Source: Sclerotinia nivalis
Taxonomy: Eukaryota > Ascomycota > Leotiomycetes > Helotiales > Sclerotiniaceae
Assembly (NCBI GenBank): GCA_029531795.1
Contig: JAPEIS010000011.1
Span: forward strand, 1,488,001-1,552,000
Length of the DNA: 64,000 nt
Reading direction: 5' to 3'
How positions within the stretch are numbered: position 1 is the first letter of the stretch; every line of letters starts with the position of its first letter. Positions 33,901-43,149 of the stretch are shown here, one piece after another. The notes under the pieces were generated by a model. It did no database searches. It was not told the DNA's origin and saw nothing but the letters and a program-made list of their open reading frames with translations. A program made the translations under genes and the position numbers.

Positions 33901-34033
33901 CAAGAAACCTGGCAAGACCAAGAGAGTGTTGCTAGGTGGAGCAATCGTCGGCGGTGGCTGTTACGCAATTGGCGTAGTGACAGAATTCTTCAAAATTGGG
34001 GGTGTAGATGGAAAGGGACCGCAGGGGTTTTGA
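30977..34033 (+). CDS. Probable mitochondrial protein with seven EPDGK repeats, 1018 aa
   Basis: A conserved-looking but uncharacterised ascomycete-type protein in one exon. The N-terminus (MLSSQLTSVSQTTASPLILRG...) is Ser/Thr/Arg-rich without acidic residues, as in a mitochondrial presequence. Residues about 50-110 form a basic block (YWSSYLDPGFEKELKRRHRILKYKYLEALDRKFAWD without breaks in frame). Residues about 262-483 hold seven repeats of 31-33 aa with the core [NR]EPDGK(L/F)PE..D..(R/Q)E.LKDYD. The C-terminal part has a small folded domain (LTPADVLLRLSNPAKFFPHFQPLQAEGYEIVSG split here by GGDVLVFRKVR) and ends with one predicted transmembrane segment (VLLGGAIVGGGCYAIGVVTEFF region, about 985-1005). 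Likely anchored in a mitochondrial membrane; activity unknown. A 249-codon antisense frame over 32649-33398 is a shadow. Confidence 0.85.
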   Translation: MLSSQLTSVSQTTASPLILRGSISASAKILRSAGSTSNHIRHNQQSREFRLGSYWSSYLDPGFEKELKRRHRILKYKYLEALDRKFAWDHKPSSFMKHFGKSFGCSAWKAHDARPGGRWVNMDRIVKSHDDAEPIARDTEHDERVPDYKHAMHNFMRSKTIYFSPARSKYTFKADVENRDGGESIRLSQADDAYWINLRSKNESDREANEDYEIDPITNRKVFKEEKPVNIPVKTFKGYRHRFQNLVPPDVSGTQADIDNYNKPFMYNEPDGKLPEKPDPIKQGLNDYDSVSEGYKPFLFREPDGKLPEQPDSVRESLKDYDGEGYKPFFHNEPDGQPPQKSDSVQEGLRDYDDCTSYNAFRYREPDGKLPEKPDPVQESLKDYDETTTYGFFRHNEPDGKLPEKPDTVQESLKEYDTTTSYGSFRYNEPDGKFPEKADSVRESLKDYDRNTSYGSFRYNEPDGKFPESPDPTREALKDYDQKQARISRDSGSDSMVHDIKPSEKDTNVKTSQSQLMSHNYPDSDTREDLDLLRASDIRAASGIIRNRKKETPEEKSAKRKQLEKAFEEAHQNVVEYAKEIAAEQKRQAETKTRESSGPSASRIGKDSGSIDQKDTKTDAGQAEKRKVTGNFVRDFPEEFQKSWTQQENGTGELTPKWTLSKDAWGYDKAPKGLELSYSAEVEQTVPKNEKEYIDGLGSKEAFSRNPNTPRLQTSLDRSAAILTSPQADLTKAKAEVDPYSKVPQGLETSYEEECANQGEGNSSVYVSSYGKTGKQSGKDKELVREIRDIYEDTYGKIGSKHRQVPANDVKARNSLRENSVAGLEPTTYKVLAYDSTMQSINIAETTSIVTDTASALTPADVLLRLSNPAKFFPHFQPLQAEGYEIVSGGGDVLVFRKVRPARRSSSQADLKNNTTNPIDGMQVATGRFASPTGFVNHDLPVSAEPPFKSNIDVRREEPVFSGKSSWEDKSETERKKPGKTKRVLLGGAIVGGGCYAIGVVTEFFKIGGVDGKGPQGF
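31759..32430 (+). repeat. Seven degenerate 93-99 bp coding repeats (EPDGK motif)
   Basis: Repeats begin at (N/G/K)xFxxxEPDG and recur seven times. Copies 5-7 are the most alike (GSFRYNEPDGKFPE), suggesting the array grew at its 3' end. Copy 3 is the most diverged (EPDGQPPQKSD). Confidence 0.9.
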
Positions 34034-34762
34034 ATTTCGAGATGATATCAGATTCTATGGATGAAGTGATCTGAAAGTGACATATTAGCTTAGTTTTCTG
34101 TTTTTATATGAAGGGAAATGATAGGAGTTGCGGCGAACAGGGTTTTCGGTGATATTTAAGCTGATTAGCATTGGTGTTACTAGGAGGATGGATATGCATT
34201 GCATTAGCCAGGTTACTTATTTTTCCCCATTTGCATGAGCTTTTATTCCCTGTCCTTCCTAGCTGTACCATTAGATCATATGCCATTTGATCTGATATTG
34301 ATGTTCTTGCTATATGTCTGCAATTGAAATGTGTGCAGCAATGTGTATAGCATTGTGTATACTAGTCTTGTGTTGAGTGTCTGATAATTGCGAAATGGTG
34401 GTAACACCATGTGTGTCCTTGATAAGAAAATTGTTTTTTTTTGGCCCTGCAGGAAGACCCCACTACCCCGGAGTGGATGTGAATCATAACTTTCTGCCTG
34501 CTCAAAGGAGTAAAGTACATTTGACCGCCTCTAACTTTCTTAGTCATGATCCGTTACTCCAACACGTCGATCAACTTTCGAGCGCTTTTTGGACTTTCAT
34601 CATTCACTAGCTGATTTATGTACAATTACACATAACATTTTGGATCAATTCTTCTCTCGTTCAATATTCAATTGTACTTTTGCTGATTTTCCCATTTATG
34701 AATAAGGTGTCAGAAAGAGAAAGGTTTCAATTTGGATGATTGGACAGTGAAAGGTTGCCAAA
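34034..34762. other. Spacer between tandem genes
   Basis: 3' flank of the EPDGK-repeat gene and leader of SPT3. A four-codon uORF (34736-34750) ends 13 bases before the SPT3 ATG. The 77-codon frame at 34377-34610 has no recognisable features. Confidence 0.55.
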
Positions 34763-36136
34763 ATGACGGACAAAACGGCAAAGTACAAGACAGAGATCCA
34801 GCAGGTCAGTTAATCCTTTGTTTGAATGGTCGAATTCAGTTCCTTTATTTGATATACTTTATGAATTGGCTATGGTCTACAATTGTGGGAAATTATGAGG
34901 CTATATCGAGTGATTGCTGGCGGTGAGGTGTTTGTTATTCCATCACCAGTCATAGTGAATATGTTTTCGCGACATCCATCCTGCGTGCCCATTCATTGTT
35001 TAAATAATTTCGCATCTTGCAAAAAGCTGTAGCGAAAGCATAGTATCAATAACATCGCATCGAATATGGCTAACGTCAAGTTTCTTCGTTTCTTTTCACA
35101 GATGATGTATGTTTCTGGAGAGACAGCAGAAGCATCATCTGAGACCACTGGTATGATTGAAGAGATAGTAAGGCAACAAGTTATCGAAATGGTCAGTACA
35201 TATCCGCAAGGGTCCCATCCTCTCTCTCAAACTCACCTCTATTCCCTGTCTATCACATGACCCTAACTGTTTCAGCTCCGCCAATGTACTGAGCAAGCAT
35301 CCCGCCGCGGAAGTCGTTCAATATCAACAGACGACCTAATATTTCTTATCCGACACGACCAAGCTAAGGTCTCTCGTCTTCGAACATTTCTCTCCTGGAA
35401 AGATGTCCGCAAAAACGTCAAAGACTCTGACGAGAAGGGTGGCGACGCAGATATCGGAGCTGGTGACGAGCCAGTAGGAGCAAATGCCCCCATTCCGGAT
35501 ACCACGAAGAAGAACAAGAAAGCCAAAGTCGGTCTTCCGTGGGAAGTCCCCTCCTTATACAGCCAAGAAGTTCCAGAGCGCGAAGATGAAGAGGACGAAG
35601 ATGAGGAAGAAATGAATTATGCAACCTTACAACGTCTCAAGAAAGCCGACGAGCGCACCAAAGCCATGACAAAAGAAGAATACGTCACCTGGTCCGAATA
35701 CCGTCAAGCCTCATTTACATTCCGTAAAGGAAAGCGATTTAAGGAATGGGCCGGCTTCGGCGTCGTCACAGATTCTAAACCGAACGACGATATTGTTGAT
35801 ATTCTCGGTTTCCTCACCTTCGAAATCGTACAGACCTTAACCGAAGAAGCATTAAAAATCAAGGAACAAGAAGATTTGGGCAAGGAGAAAACCGGCGGTG
35901 AACAAAGAGGCAAGAAGAGAAAGGTACAGGGATTGTTTGATCCGCCCAGTGAGGGGAGGACTCCGGTCGAGACGAGACATATTCAAGAGGCGTTTAGGAG
36001 ATTGCAACAGAGGCCAACCAAACAGAGGGCTATGTGTAATTTTACCAGGGGTTTGAATAGGACCCCTTTGAAATTGGTAAGTTTTTCCCGCTAAGTTGGG
36101 TTGGGAGGTATTGTTACTAACGATTGATAGTTTTGA
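34763..36136 (+). CDS. SPT3: SAGA complex subunit SPT3
   Basis: SPT3 is the histone-fold SAGA subunit that helps deliver TBP to promoters. Four exons are inferred: 34763-34804, 35102-35191, 35276-36076, 36131-36136, giving 312 aa. The first exon encodes [14 protein letters not shown] and joins [26 protein letters not shown], the diagnostic N-terminal SPT3 sequence, across a 297-nt intron that is unusually long here. The first histone fold (about 12-95) includes [19 protein letters not shown] and [17 protein letters not shown]. An acidic loop follows, then the second histone-fold half ([52 protein letters not shown]). The final exon adds only Phe and the stop; this is inferred from splice sites, and reading through the intron instead would add only a few residues. 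Confidence 0.96.
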
Positions 36137-36482
36137 ATTTTGGCTGAGGACTTGTATTATTTTAAGGAGCGAGGCGCATGGAGACTTTGGATACTCCGTA
36201 ATTATGACTGTATAACATGGGTTTGGCATAGCATAGGTTGTTCTGTTAACATGGGTTTGGCATCAGTAAAGGTTGTATTGGATACTGATTGATAGGCATG
36301 CATATTTTTGTATAATTCACAGACTAGCACTATCAACACTCGACGTCATCATCGACACAATGTTAAAATAGTACAAATTAACAAACTCCCTGGCATTACA
36401 ATTTGATTGGTTATTTAATTAATTCATAGCCTCATTTCCCGGCTCTCAAAAAGAGTAACCATAAGTTTCCCCTCCACCCTAC
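36137..36482. other. Convergent 3' spacer between SPT3 and BLI-3
   Basis: No gene. The word AACATGGGTTTGGCAT occurs twice, near 36213 and 36248. Confidence 0.6.
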
Positions 36483-37485
36483 CTACTGAACCATCCCCAA
36501 ACTAGTCCTCCACGTCTGAATCTCCTCCTCACTAATCTCCCTCAATTTATTAACACTAGCCGTCTTTCCCGTGATCGCTCCCTGCGCCACCTCGACTCCT
36601 CGCGCCAACAAGCTCTTGCGCACAATAGCATAGGTGGCAGTCTTAGCATCTACTTTGATAATTCCGATGCGTGGATCGTCGGGACCTCCATCGTGGATGC
36701 CGTCGCCGAGATCGCCGAGCCAGGCTTTGAGGGTGGGGGTGTAGTGCTTTTTGATTAGGTCGCGGTTAGTTTCTACGGTTGAGAGGCCTGTGTTGAGGGT
36801 GGGGGTGTAGTGCTTTTTGATTAGGTCGCGGTTGGTTTCTACGGTTGAGAGGCCTGTGTTGAGGGAGGGGGTGGTTAGTGTGGTTAGGTGGGAGGTTGGG
36901 GGTTGGGAGGAGAGGGAGCAAAGGGATGGGGAAGGATTGGGAAGGAGGGGTAGATGGAAATTACATACCGGAAATGGAAGCCCATTCTCCTGAGGAATTT
37001 AAGAATGATATGTTGATGTGGGAATCTGTTGCCAACTCGTCGGTCTTTCCGGATTCGGTATTGGTGTGAAAGAGGAGGGTTGTTCCTCCGTTCTCCTATT
37101 TTTGATGGTTAGTGTCAATTGCTAAACTCGAGAAATGAAGCTCTCAAAGCGATTGAATCTCTCAAATGGATTGAGTCTGGATGTTTCCAAGCATTGAAGC
37201 TCTCAAAGTGATTGAATCTCTCAGAAAACTCGATAGCCATCCACCCTCTCATGAAAATAAACCAAGATGACAAAAGGAAAGGAGATTTACCTTAGCAGCA
37301 ACAGCCATACATCTGCTAACCAATGCACCCGTCTGTCCATCTCTCGTAGTCATCATACCAAATTTACAGGCATCGATAAATTCATTCAAATCCTCGACCT
37401 TCTCTTTCAAAGAAACGTTATCGAGATTCTTGGACTTATATGGATCGGCTTCCTTGGAGCCGGTATCTGCGTTGCTGAAGGACAT
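36483..37485 (-). CDS. bli-3: BLI-3-like blue-light-inducible protein (pyridoxamine-oxidase/FMN-binding split-barrel fold)
   Basis: Matches the Neurospora BLI-3 and general-stress-protein-26 family, predicted FMN-binding split-barrel proteins. Exons are 37485-37291, 37095-36969 and 36853-36483, giving 230 aa. Diagnostic segments are MSFSNADTGSKEADPYKSKNL, CKFGMMTTRDGQTG, LLFHTNTESGKTDELA, INISFLNSSGEWASISG, WLGDLGDGIHDGGPDDPRIGIIKV and the C-terminal VNKLREISEEE. The frame also opens 46 codons earlier at ATG 37623 with an Arg/Ser-rich, mitochondrial-presequence-like extension. A GTATTC..TTTCCAG intron inside that extension would remove part of it, so it may be leader or an alternative targeting form. 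A 66-bp duplication at the third exon's start repeats 22 residues (GLSTVETNRDLIKKHYTPTL plus NT), which are present once in the family. Confidence 0.9.
36728..36859 (-). repeat. 66-bp tandem duplication spanning the 3' splice site of BLI-3 intron 2
   Basis: Two 66-bp units with offset exactly 66 (for example TTGAGGGTGGGGG at 36727 and 36793). Each contains CTCAACACAG/GCCTCTC, so the intron acceptor exists twice: at 36854 and at 36788. The junction is flanked by near-identical 15-base words (CACCCCC-T/A-CCCTCAA) in the intron end and the exon, which would explain the duplication by slippage or unequal exchange. Confidence 0.92.
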
Positions 37486-38539
37486 TTTGGTGATGGGTTT
37501 TATGTGGTTGTATGCGGGTATGGGTTGTTGGTATTTGGCGTGTCTGGAAAGAGAAGAGAGGATCAGTTTATTTGTACGAGGTTTGAATACTCTAGTGGTG
37601 AGAAGACGAGTTGATGGACGCATTTTATTTATGGATGATGTATATCGGAGAGAAGAGGAAAGGAAAGGGAAGTACGACTTACATTTTTTTTCCTCTTGAT
37701 TAAACAGAGTTTCGTGTAAATGGAAGAAAGGAACTATCCAGATAAGTGAAGAACTCGAGTAGGATTTGATTTGAATTAAAACAGCTTAAGTAGAAGTCGT
37801 CATGGAAACATCATACCTACCTATAAACAGGGTACTTATCGAAGCTACCCATCAACATACATTGAACGATGATGGAAAATAGGAATACGTCATCGAAATG
37901 CCATGGTTTGACTAATCGATTTGTTGAGATTGCCATGTTGCGCGGCATCGGGATCGAGTTGGTTCGAAATCGGAGCACGTGAATTAGTGGATCTTTGGCT
38001 TGATTTTTATGTGATTTCTAGATTATGGTACTAGCTACTGTACTATCTACACTAATGAGTTCATGCTATACTTAGGGAAAGTTCATGGAGCGGACCGGAG
38101 GAAATGTTGGATTGCTATCCGTTGAGATTTGTTCCTGTTTAGCATAATGACGGGAACCCGGTCATATATCACGTGACTTGGTGATGTTTTCGTGTGCTTT
38201 AATGTGAGAGTTTGATTGAACCCTTACTCTGCGGATATTTTCCGTGCTTCAGGAGAAATTGGATTCGGTATACTAGGTAGTCTGATTTGATGTTGTGTTT
38301 GGAGATGTGAGGATTTATATATGACGTCATTGCGGCTGTACGACGTGAAACATTTCATCCGTCAACCGTCAACCGTCAACCGCATCAAGAAGTACAAGTA
38401 TTGATATTAAAGGAAAAGAATAATGTAAACTTCACCGGAAGGTTTTAATATCTCACTCACTCATCATGATATCTAGCATTCGTTGACAATCATTCTCCGA
38501 GATTGTGCAAGGTAGAGAGAGGAGAGAGCAGAATGCTAA
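37486..38539. other. Intergenic region and BLI-3 leader
   Basis: Contains the possible N-terminal extension of BLI-3 (to 37623). Otherwise no gene. The unit GTCAACC occurs three times in tandem near 38361-38381. Confidence 0.6.
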
Positions 38540-39507
38540 TTAGTTGGCCAAAGTGCTATCAACATGTCCTTGGAAATACATTTTCCATGCAATCCAGCTC
38601 ATAATCACCATTGACACAGCCAATATTATTGGTAACACCTTCGTTGCTTTCTGCAGAAGAACCATCCGATAATACATACGAAGAAGGTTTGCGGTCGTAT
38701 TTCCTTCATTGGTCTTTGGGTATGGACTTGACGGTTTAGGTTTATTGAGGAATTGACACAGAGGTACCCAGCCTTGCCCAGCTTGAAATTCCAACAACTT
38801 TTCCTTGGGTACCAGAGATCTAACCAAGTCATTGTGCTCCAAGAAACCCTGACGTAAAGCTGTACGATTCTTCCAATCGCCTTGAGTTATATGTGTCAAG
38901 ATCATGTAGAGGAGGTTTCGAAAGGCCCCCCATTCATTGGGCTCGAGATACACGATCGGGTTCCAGGAGAGTATGTCGAGAATTTGGTAGTAGCAAGACT
39001 CCATAGATCGAACCCAGCTGTCGGGTTCTCGGGTGGTGAGAATCACTTTTGCGTTGGGGTATGCTGCTATCAGCTCCTCGGCAAAGTTGGCGCAAGGACA
39101 GTCGGTCACAGCCTGTGCTTGAGCACAGCTATTAGTCTGGGACTATATCTTCATTTGCGAGGAGTGTAGGAAGGTACCAGAAAACCTACATCATAATTGG
39201 CCAGCAGTTTGTCGAATTCATCGAGACCATATGATTTATTATCATAGAACTTCGACTTCAAACCCTCCTCCCAGCACTTATTATGGCGATCGTTGGAGAA
39301 TAATTGGTTACCATGATATGGATTGTAGCCAAGCTGTTGAAGAGCAATATACAATGCTTTCGATTGCACTATTAGTAGGAGACAATTGAATCATTTTTGA
39401 TACATACAATTTGTTCCCGTACGAGATAACCCAAGACAAAGTACTTTCATTTCCTTGGGTCGTTCCGACACTGTTGGTATCTTATCGACCTCTCTCATTG
39501 TTGGCAT
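38540..39507 (-). CDS. Sulfotransferase-fold protein with C-terminal membrane anchor
   Basis: Belongs to the fungal sulfotransferase-like P-loop family, often mislabelled NAD-dependent epimerase. Exons are 39507-39408, 39356-39190 and 39112-38540 (279 aa). The junctions were chosen to rebuild LGLSRTGTNSLYIALQQLGY (the PAPS-binding P-loop and its helix) and NYDAVTDCPCANF (the conserved AVTD.P motif). A 5'-UTR intron (39573-39527, GTAAGT..TTTCAG) probably precedes the ATG. VILTTREPDSWVRSM is the 3'-phosphate-binding strand and helix. The last 25 residues form a hydrophobic helix (VLPIILAVSMVIMSWIAWKMYF region) that should tether the enzyme to a membrane. Substrate unknown. Confidence 0.82.
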
Positions 39508-41791
39508 GGTTCTGTATAGTTGCTTCCTGAAATTAGGTGCTTTGGAAAATACGTAGGTTTGTCCAGAACTTACCTCGGTGAATGTTGAATGCAACGGAAT
39601 TTCCCAACAATTGGATTTGAGGTGTTTAACTGCCCATTATCAACAACGGGTCAAGAGGCCGCCAGTAGGCCGCATGGTGCGGGGTAGCTGCATTCTACTC
39701 CGTAAATGGAGTAACCGTGGCTTGTGTCACCCTATTCCAAGGGAGTATGAAAAGGCTACTCAGAAGCCAATCACAATTCAGGTTAAACGGCAACAGTAAA
39801 TGATAAGAGTGGACGTGTCACACAAAGAGCAGACTACAAGAAGGACGGAACGACTGCATCACATCAAATGTACCCATACCACAGAGGAAATAATAATAAT
39901 CATCCGGCAGTGCAAGAAAGATAAGATTATTACTGCATATATAATGTGAAGAAAGTTCGTCAACACAATGTAGCAACGCAAGAGGGATGAGACGTGTATG
40001 TATAACATTACAACATACCTAGCATTGGAAAAATGATAAACGTGGTTCAATAATGCAAGCGGGATGGAGAGCATTCATGTGGCTTCGCACCCTTCTCACG
40101 AGGCCCAGACTAACCTGTTACTTGCGAACGTTGTAGAAATTTTGTGAAGCGATCCGGTATGACCATCATGTTAACCTCAGCGAGGCGTCGTACAGAATTT
40201 GACTGGAGCTGCAGCCGAGAAGAGTGGCTCATTAGAGGTAAATAGTTTTCCCTTAGGATTCTATACGAGCTCAAAGTTCTATCGATATAGTATATGTCGT
40301 GCTGCTTGCTGTTGGGGACGCAGGTTATCGACACCATTATGACACCGTGACTGGAAAGCATTGGAATCCGTATGCTGGGCTGGTGTTCAGGAACAAACGG
40401 ACCTATAGAGTATTGAGTATACTTTTGAGACATAAACTGTTCCATTCCCGAGCAACTCAGCCATCTCTCCCCTCCCCCACCCCTACCGCCCTGAGAAGGC
40501 ATTCGCATAACCTCCAGAAAAGTGTCATAGGATTTTGTTATTCGTTCCAATCCCGGTCCTCCGAGTTCATCTCACTTTCCCTCACGGTTTACCTCGCTGA
40601 ACAGCATCTCAATCAATGATTCATCATCGTACACCTATAATTGGTTAACAAGTTCACGATACCATTTCCTCTATGACATATACTCCTTCTGAGTAAGACA
40701 CATAAGGATACCCTTCAACCTATAAGATTCCTTGGCTGAAGAATGACCTCAGTCGGAATGCAAAATTCCAACCATCATACTTATTCGAATCGGTCTCAAG
40801 TAATTGTATAGGTAAAGCGTTGATTGGACATGTTGCAATTTCGAATCTATATCGAAACAGATATCGATCTCCTTGATGATGATATCTGATTGTTGTTCAG
40901 GCGTTCCAGGCCCCGTAACCTTGGACTCCGGTGACCAACTCAAGTGAAAACACCACGTTCACGTCACCGGAGAGCAATTCTTATGTGCCAAACCCGTCAA
41001 GACTTGATGTGACGACGTATGGTGGGAGAGAATTCATAGCAATGGCACATGGAGATTGAGCTTCTTCTTCAAATGCGAGACAGTGGGGTGTTTCGAGCGT
41101 TACCAAAAGGCAATGCCATAGAGGCAAAGCATGGCAGAAAAGCAGAAGGTAAAGTGTAGCATGGAACGAGAACCACCTACCTGAAAGCGCGACGGTATAT
41201 ACACTTAGATCTCCGAATACCTTGCATTGCGATAATCCTTTCGCGTACGTTTCGGCGCGCTCTTGATACTCAAACGTTACAATTCCATACAGCATTCAGT
41301 ACTGTGTGGGACTTATTTGCCCTTCAAATCGCGAAAGAGGCGTTGTTGGACCGTTTGAATCCTGCTTGAAGGATTTTGAAGGATTTCGCAACTCTCGGCC
41401 TTTCGCTCTTGCACTATTAATCATCAAATCGCCTCGGTACAATTGGTCTGAACGTACAAGCGTACGAATCTTACAATGGTAGTTAAATGGGGGCCAAAAC
41501 CTTACTTTTTTAGTCTGTAGTGGGATACAAGGTAGCAGAATTATATCGTGACAGTATGCACAAAATCCTTCGTGTACTTTGTGGATAGCTTCATATTTGG
41601 TATAAGTAGAATACTATTTCCTTAGCTTCTTTTTTATCAATTCACATCTTCCCTATTTCTACATCTACTACACCAAATAGGTCTATCAAGTCAACAAATC
41701 TCAACCACAGCAAGAATAAAGCTGCGATCGAAAACCAAACACAGCCCAGCAAAACCACCTCCTCCTCCTCCAAATCACTTCAGCAGCAACG
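39508..41791. other. Long intergenic region (2.3 kb)
   Basis: No confident gene. A minus frame at 40981-41295 begins MLYGIVTFEYQERAETYAKG and contains a GTAGGT donor, so a short spliced gene is conceivable, but no exon chain or family supports it. The frames at 40110-40550 (minus) and 40299-40619 (plus) overlap each other and show no family signal. Confidence 0.45.
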
Positions 41792-42250
41792 ATGTCTACT
41801 ATTGCACCACCTCGCACAGTAGTAACCTCACATACAGAATCCGGCTCCGCTATCATTTCTTCCGACTCCCGACTTCCCTTATTCTATCCTTTTGGTCCCT
41901 CAGCATCAGGCTTCACAACTATTCATACCCTTCCTTCCCTCCCCGCCCCACTCACCACTCCCATCAACCCCAACGGCGAGCAATCTATCCCCCGCCCGCC
42001 TCCCGCCGGTCTAGTAGCCTGCACAACGGACTTTCCACCTCATTACATTACTCCCACTCATCGGACCATCACGTGCGACTACATGATTGTTATGAAAGGT
42101 GAAATTGTACTACGTGTTGATGATGGGAAGGAAACGGTTTTGAAGGAGGGCGATATCTGTGTCCAGAGAGGCACAATGCATACTTGGGATAACAGAACTG
42201 ATGATTGGTGTCATACGTTTGATCTTGCTTTGAATGTTGCGAGGAATTAA
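41792..42250 (+). CDS. Small cupin-domain protein
   Basis: A one-domain cupin of the fungal type seen next to many oxidoreductases. The frame encodes 152 aa. The beta-barrel core is visible: THRTITCDYMIVMKGEIVLRVDD, then ETVLKEGDICVQRGTMHTWDN (second cupin motif with its His), then RTDDW. The first motif lacks the usual HxH, so metal binding is doubtful. After TDDW the frame runs 13 more residues to a stop. However, downstream sequence (42252-42361) in another phase reads CFCIMAGGEKIVMTDGKALEQ, which looks like the expected cupin tail. A 60-nt GT..ACTAAC..AATAG intron exists between them but joins in the wrong phase. The C-terminus is therefore uncertain, and the gene may be damaged at its 3' end. 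Confidence 0.75.
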   Translation: MSTIAPPRTVVTSHTESGSAIISSDSRLPLFYPFGPSASGFTTIHTLPSLPAPLTTPINPNGEQSIPRPPPAGLVACTTDFPPHYITPTHRTITCDYMIVMKGEIVLRVDDGKETVLKEGDICVQRGTMHTWDNRTDDWCHTFDLALNVARN

Positions 42251-43149
42251 GACTAACTGTGGAATAGGATGCTTCTGTATTATGGCTGGTGGTGAAAAGA
42301 TTGTTATGACAGATGGCAAGGCATTGGAGCAAAGTTTTACTCCACCAAAGCCTGGGAATTAGTTAGATGATCTGGACGGGATTCATTCTTAAAAGACAGA
42401 GTGACGGTGAAAGTGGTTGTAAAAGAGATGGCCACCATGGGAGCATCGCCGAACACTATAGAAAGTTCTGTTGATGATAGTAGAAGAACATAGTTTTGTT
42501 TCTTTTGGGTATATACACTGTCGTTGCAATTATTACTGTTGTTAGCAAGCATTTTGATTGGGGTTTTTATAGTATTTGCTTCTTGAGAACTGTTTATGCT
42601 ACATCACTATCACGAGAACGTTTAAGTGAGAAGGCAAGCTATCTATTTCTGATGCTATTTGATGTGAGCTAGCTCCCCTGCTATGCTATTCTTCCCTGAC
42701 ATTGCTTTGAAACCTCGAATAGGTAGCACTAATTGTAATTTGTATTGTCAATAAAAGGGATGAAGGTTCTTGGGTATCGGGCCGCGAGTGCGTGAAATAT
42801 TAATGATGATTCGGATCCGTAACGATACTTTTGAGTAAAAGATTGAAGGGATATTGTCAAATGAAATCGAAATTCTGTGATGTGTTCTGTTCCTGTTCTT
42901 TCGTGAAATGTGAGAATCACATTGTGGGTAATGTCTCGAGCTTAGAGCATGATGTGGCACAATGTGCACATCCGTGGCAGTAATAGGAAGTCATGAATAA
43001 ACTTTGGCTTATGTGGTTATTCGTATAGATACCTATACGTGTCTTGGCTGTGCTAGACGATAACCTTCAGCAAGAAGTTCTTCTGCGGTAAAGGTACTTC
43101 TTTCCATATGTTAGCATTTTGAACCCTGCATTTTTTTCGGTCTTCTAAC
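42251..43149. other. Convergent 3' spacer
   Basis: Holds the possible displaced tail of the cupin gene (to about 42361). Otherwise nothing recognisable. Confidence 0.55.

Noticed and set aside
37950..37975. tRNA gene suggested by GGTTCGAAATCGG
   Set aside because: No A box, acceptor stem or cloverleaf could be built around it.
39391..39594. Sulfotransferase start at MHSTFTEVSSG
   Set aside because: That start reads through a good GTAAGT..TTTCAG intron; the ATG at 39507 follows the intron and fits the family.
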